Both the position numbers and the translations under genes were made by a program. A stretch of DNA of 64,000 bases from Psococerastis gibbosa. Lineage: Eukaryota > Arthropoda > Insecta > Psocodea > Psocidae. Shown here piece by piece: positions 61,238 to 64,000 of the stretch; the first letter of the stretch is position 1, and each line of letters opens with the position of its first letter. The stretch lies in the NCBI GenBank assembly GCA_963971405.1, contig OZ020489.1:44718510-44782509 (forward strand). Direction: 5' to 3'. The notes under the pieces are model-generated. The model worked only from the letters and a program-made list of their open reading frames with translations, made no database searches and was not told the origin of the DNA.

Positions 61238-63173
61238 TAGTGATGGGCGAGTTTGAAACGTTTCAATACAGTGTGTCAAACATCTAACTGTGTCAGAGAG
61301 TGTTGAAACACCTTTTCAGATCTCATGAAACTGAAACAGTGCCAAGTCGGTACTCGGTCCTGGCCCAGCGCTACACTGAGCCACTGACGCAGTGACGCAC
61401 TGCCTTACTTGAATCTTGATTCTTGAGATAGTGACACACGACACACACACTCGAAGATTCTATTATGTTTTATTTTTAAAAGATTTATGTCAGGCTTTAA
61501 AAGTATTGTTTGACTAACTCAATTTAGTTTAAAGCTGTGATTGCATATAATAACGTTAAAAGACGTATTGGGGCCTTTACATTTAGTGGTTTGAGTAAAT
61601 CAACTTTGAATTTAAAATCTCTGAAACAGTGTTGAGACAATGAGTTGACACACTCGAAGATAGCCGACAGGACCCGAAGTATACGATACTATTATGTTTT
61701 ATTTTAAAAGATTCATGTCAGGCTTTAAAAGTATTGTTTGACTAACTCAATTTAGTTTAAAGCTGTGATTGCATATAATAACGTTAAAAGACGTATTGGG
61801 GCCTTTACATTTAGTGGTTCGAGTAAATCAATTTTGAATTTAAAATTGTAAATCTCTGAAACAGTGTTGAGATAGTATCACTGCAACTTTAAAAATATGC
61901 AAGCGTGTAATATTAGGCCAATTCGACACAACTTTGACTGTACTATGAACAGCAGTACGATAACAATCGAATGAAGAAAGTAACATCAACTAGGATTTTA
62001 TCAAAATAGTCGTTAGAGGTGTAGAGAACTACATAAATTCGTGGGGTGTATGACAATTAGCTTAGCGGGAAAAATTACTGTGTGTAGGATTCTAGCCTCT
62101 GTACGTTTCATTTTAATTGGTATATTGTTAGCTACAGTACATCTTGTACAACTGTATTAAAGTAGCTATACACTGTAGTTCCAATTGGCAACTCATAATG
62201 GCTCATTTGCAGCATACTGAACCTATGCTGCATACATAAAGACATAGCTCTGTATTGCAACATGCGTAAATGAAACGCATCCTTTGAAGTTAGTAGGCTT
62301 AGTAGATCTATTAGCTGTAAACAATTTTACAGCAGATCTTGGAGTACGGTACCCAATTTCCAAAGGAGAGATGTAGGCCTATTTAGTTTTTAGAAATACA
62401 GTTCGCGTGTACTGAAAGTGTATAAAACGCAATATAATATACATACTGTGTATTGTGAGGTAGGCTATTATTAAGTAGGTATGTAGTTATTAAGGATGTA
62501 GCAAATTATTAAAAATTTGAGAATTCAATAAATCACGCATGCCTTCCCCTGTAAATTATAAACGTTTCTGCTATTAAAATCGTAAACCCTCCTATTTTTG
62601 ATCTAAACTTTTCGCCCCGGGAGTCCCCTGGGCAATATGAATAGGTAGGTAAGCATTCCATAGTGAAATCTATACTTTACTGCAGTTAAACGTAAAACCC
62701 CACTACTTTCCACTAATATTTTCAAAAATATGCAGCAAGTGCATTTTTTCATTCATCATGTCATTTCGAATTTGAAAGTAAAACTATGGGATCTTCCAAA
62801 AGTTATGTTTACCCACATCCCTACAGTATGAAGTTATATATTGAATGATAAGCAATAGATCTAGCCTCAACTGCAATGTTTAACTATTAGAAATAGAAGA
62901 CAACAAAAATTGAAAAATAACAGACAAACAAAAAATATATTGAAAGTGAAACTATTGTTATGTCTAATGTGCGCATCAGTCTCCCTGAGAGTTGAGACCC
63001 TTACCCATCTCCCAAGAACAAAGAGCGCGTGGTAGGGGTTTCAAGGCGCAGTACTAGCACCCTGCATCATTGTATCAACAAATGACACTGTTTCATGTAG
63101 CTGTGTTGAAACATCGAGGTGTGTGTGTCATAGTGTATCAATGCAGCTGGGTGTTTCAGATTTGCCATCACTA
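61238..63173. mobile_element. 1.9-kb non-autonomous hAT element
   Basis: Ends TAGTGATGGGCGAGTTTG (61238) and ...CAGATTTGCCATCACTA (63173) are inverted repeats. GACCCCAC is duplicated on both sides (61230-61237, 63174-63181). Terminal and sub-terminal blocks (GAAACGTTTCAATACAGTG, ATGTCTAATGTGCGCATCAG) match 23433-25201. No transposase domain is visible. Confidence 0.9.
61459..61870 (+). repeat. Tandem duplication inside the hAT element
   Basis: A block from ATTATGTTTTATTTT through GTAAATCAACTTTGAATTTA (about 61459-61615) is repeated at about 61690-61845 almost unchanged, including GCATATAATAACGTTAAAAG. Confidence 0.85.
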
Positions 63174-63181
63174 GACCCCAC

Positions 63182-64000
63182 CCAGCGTAACTGTCGTTGC
63201 CTCGCTCATTTCTCAAAGCGCCCCCTTTCATTTATTTTCGCCATCAGTTTGTATTTTTATCTGCAAACCCGCCAACTATTTTTCATCCGTAACCAACGTT
63301 ATTTTTCATTACTTCAATTTACCATTATTTTTCTCCCTTTTTGCAGTATTATAGGGCCTGTTTATAAACTGGCTTTGTCGTTCATAGACGCTACTGCTGA
63401 CATACTCAAAAAGTAAAATAAGAGATTGTTCGAACAATGTCCATTACACCAACATCACTGCTAAGGACTTCGATGGCATAGTGGTAGCTTGTTCATATAA
63501 AAATATATACTCGTACATAGGAATTTCACGACACGTCCAAACGGCTGGTGCTTGCAAAGCAGACATATTGAATTTACACATAAAACATGCAAATTAAGCA
63601 TTACATGAGTAGTACCAGAATAGGCATTGTATTTTGCTTGCAACGGTGTCAAGGTTACAAATATCAAATTTTCCAAAGAGCTCCCCGACCTATACGGAGA
63701 GACGACCCCACATCGATTCAGGCGCCGACTGTTACAGCCCCGGGGGGATGGTGGGAGGGGGGGCAGTACCCCCCTTACATTCCTCCCATGCATCCTTTGT
63801 CAACGTGATCAAGACCCGACTGTCTGACAGTGATTAAGGCTAGTTTCCCCCACCGCACCGTTTGAAGTCTAGGTAAGTCATTCTACACGCAGTCGCCATG
63901 TTTTAGCATAAATTCCAATGCACTGCGGCTGCGTGCAGTATCCGTTGGATTCCTTGTTTGCCAAGCCTTTAACAACGATGATAACGACCTAACCTTAAGA
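63182..64000. other. No gene recognised
   Basis: Contains a G/C-rich block near 63715-63775. None of the frames resembles a known family. Confidence 0.35.

Noticed and set aside
63123-63416. 97-codon + frame near the right end
   Set aside because: Starts inside the hAT terminal region and has no family resemblance.

Overview
The window looks like a piece of a transposon-rich arthropod, probably insect, nuclear genome. It is AT-rich, has spliced genes with GT-AG introns, and carries a SWEET sugar transporter and the 3' exon of an egghead-type glycosyltransferase. It also holds many non-LTR, Penelope-like, hAT, mariner and MITE insertions. Species cannot be told from the sequence alone.

Host-type genes are few: (i) two F-box/leucine-rich-repeat paralogues on + (9805-11692 in two exons, and 34302-35908), (ii) a complete four-exon SWEET gene on + (38198-44576, 217 aa), (iii) the last exon of egghead on - (52576-53151), and (iv) a tRNA gene on - (37384-37456). 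The F-box copies lie in a direct segmental duplication (about 8195-18125 and 28650-37275). Each copy was later broken by different transposons, so one copy gives the empty site for the other. This defines exactly a 385-bp TTAA-flanked MITE (11728-12112) and a 4.6-kb apparently full-length LINE (12578-17187).

Layout: 1-3.8 kb, decayed LINE fragments. 3.96-6.82 kb, Penelope-like element 1 (PLE1) inserted into a Jockey-type LINE ORF1. 8.2-18.1 kb, duplication copy A with F-box gene and intact LINE. 18.1-28.6 kb, foldback MITEs, a hAT deletion derivative (23433-25201) and PLE2 (25343-26754). 28.6-37.3 kb, duplication copy B, next to or interrupted by an intact hAT encoding an 814-aa ZMYM1-like transposase (30044-33810). 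37.3-44.6 kb, tRNA and SWEET. 45-50 kb, nested MITEs and two ribozyme-bearing foldbacks. 52.5-53.2 kb, egghead. 53.5-64 kb, a cluster of one unclassified repeat family, a mariner deletion derivative, a decayed mariner transposase and a 1.9-kb non-autonomous hAT.

The most striking signal is a set of type-I hammerhead-ribozyme-like motifs. Three sequence families occur, and every motif has a partner in opposite orientation: 4088-4126(-)/6614-6652(+), 25395-25431(-)/26625-26661(+), 47381-47423(-)/47456-47494(+) and 49045-49091(-)/49144-49185(+). Stems I and II differ in sequence between families but stay paired. Stem III is a tiny self-complementary sequence in each family (AGCGCU, ACCGGU, ACGU), as expected for ribozymes that act as dimers. 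In the two Penelope-like elements the protein ends in a proline run, the stop codon touches a TATA box, and the ribozyme follows. Hammerheads in Penelope-like elements are already known. The consistent inverted pairing, the shared extra U after the CUGANGA core, and the stand-alone ribozyme foldbacks deserve attention.
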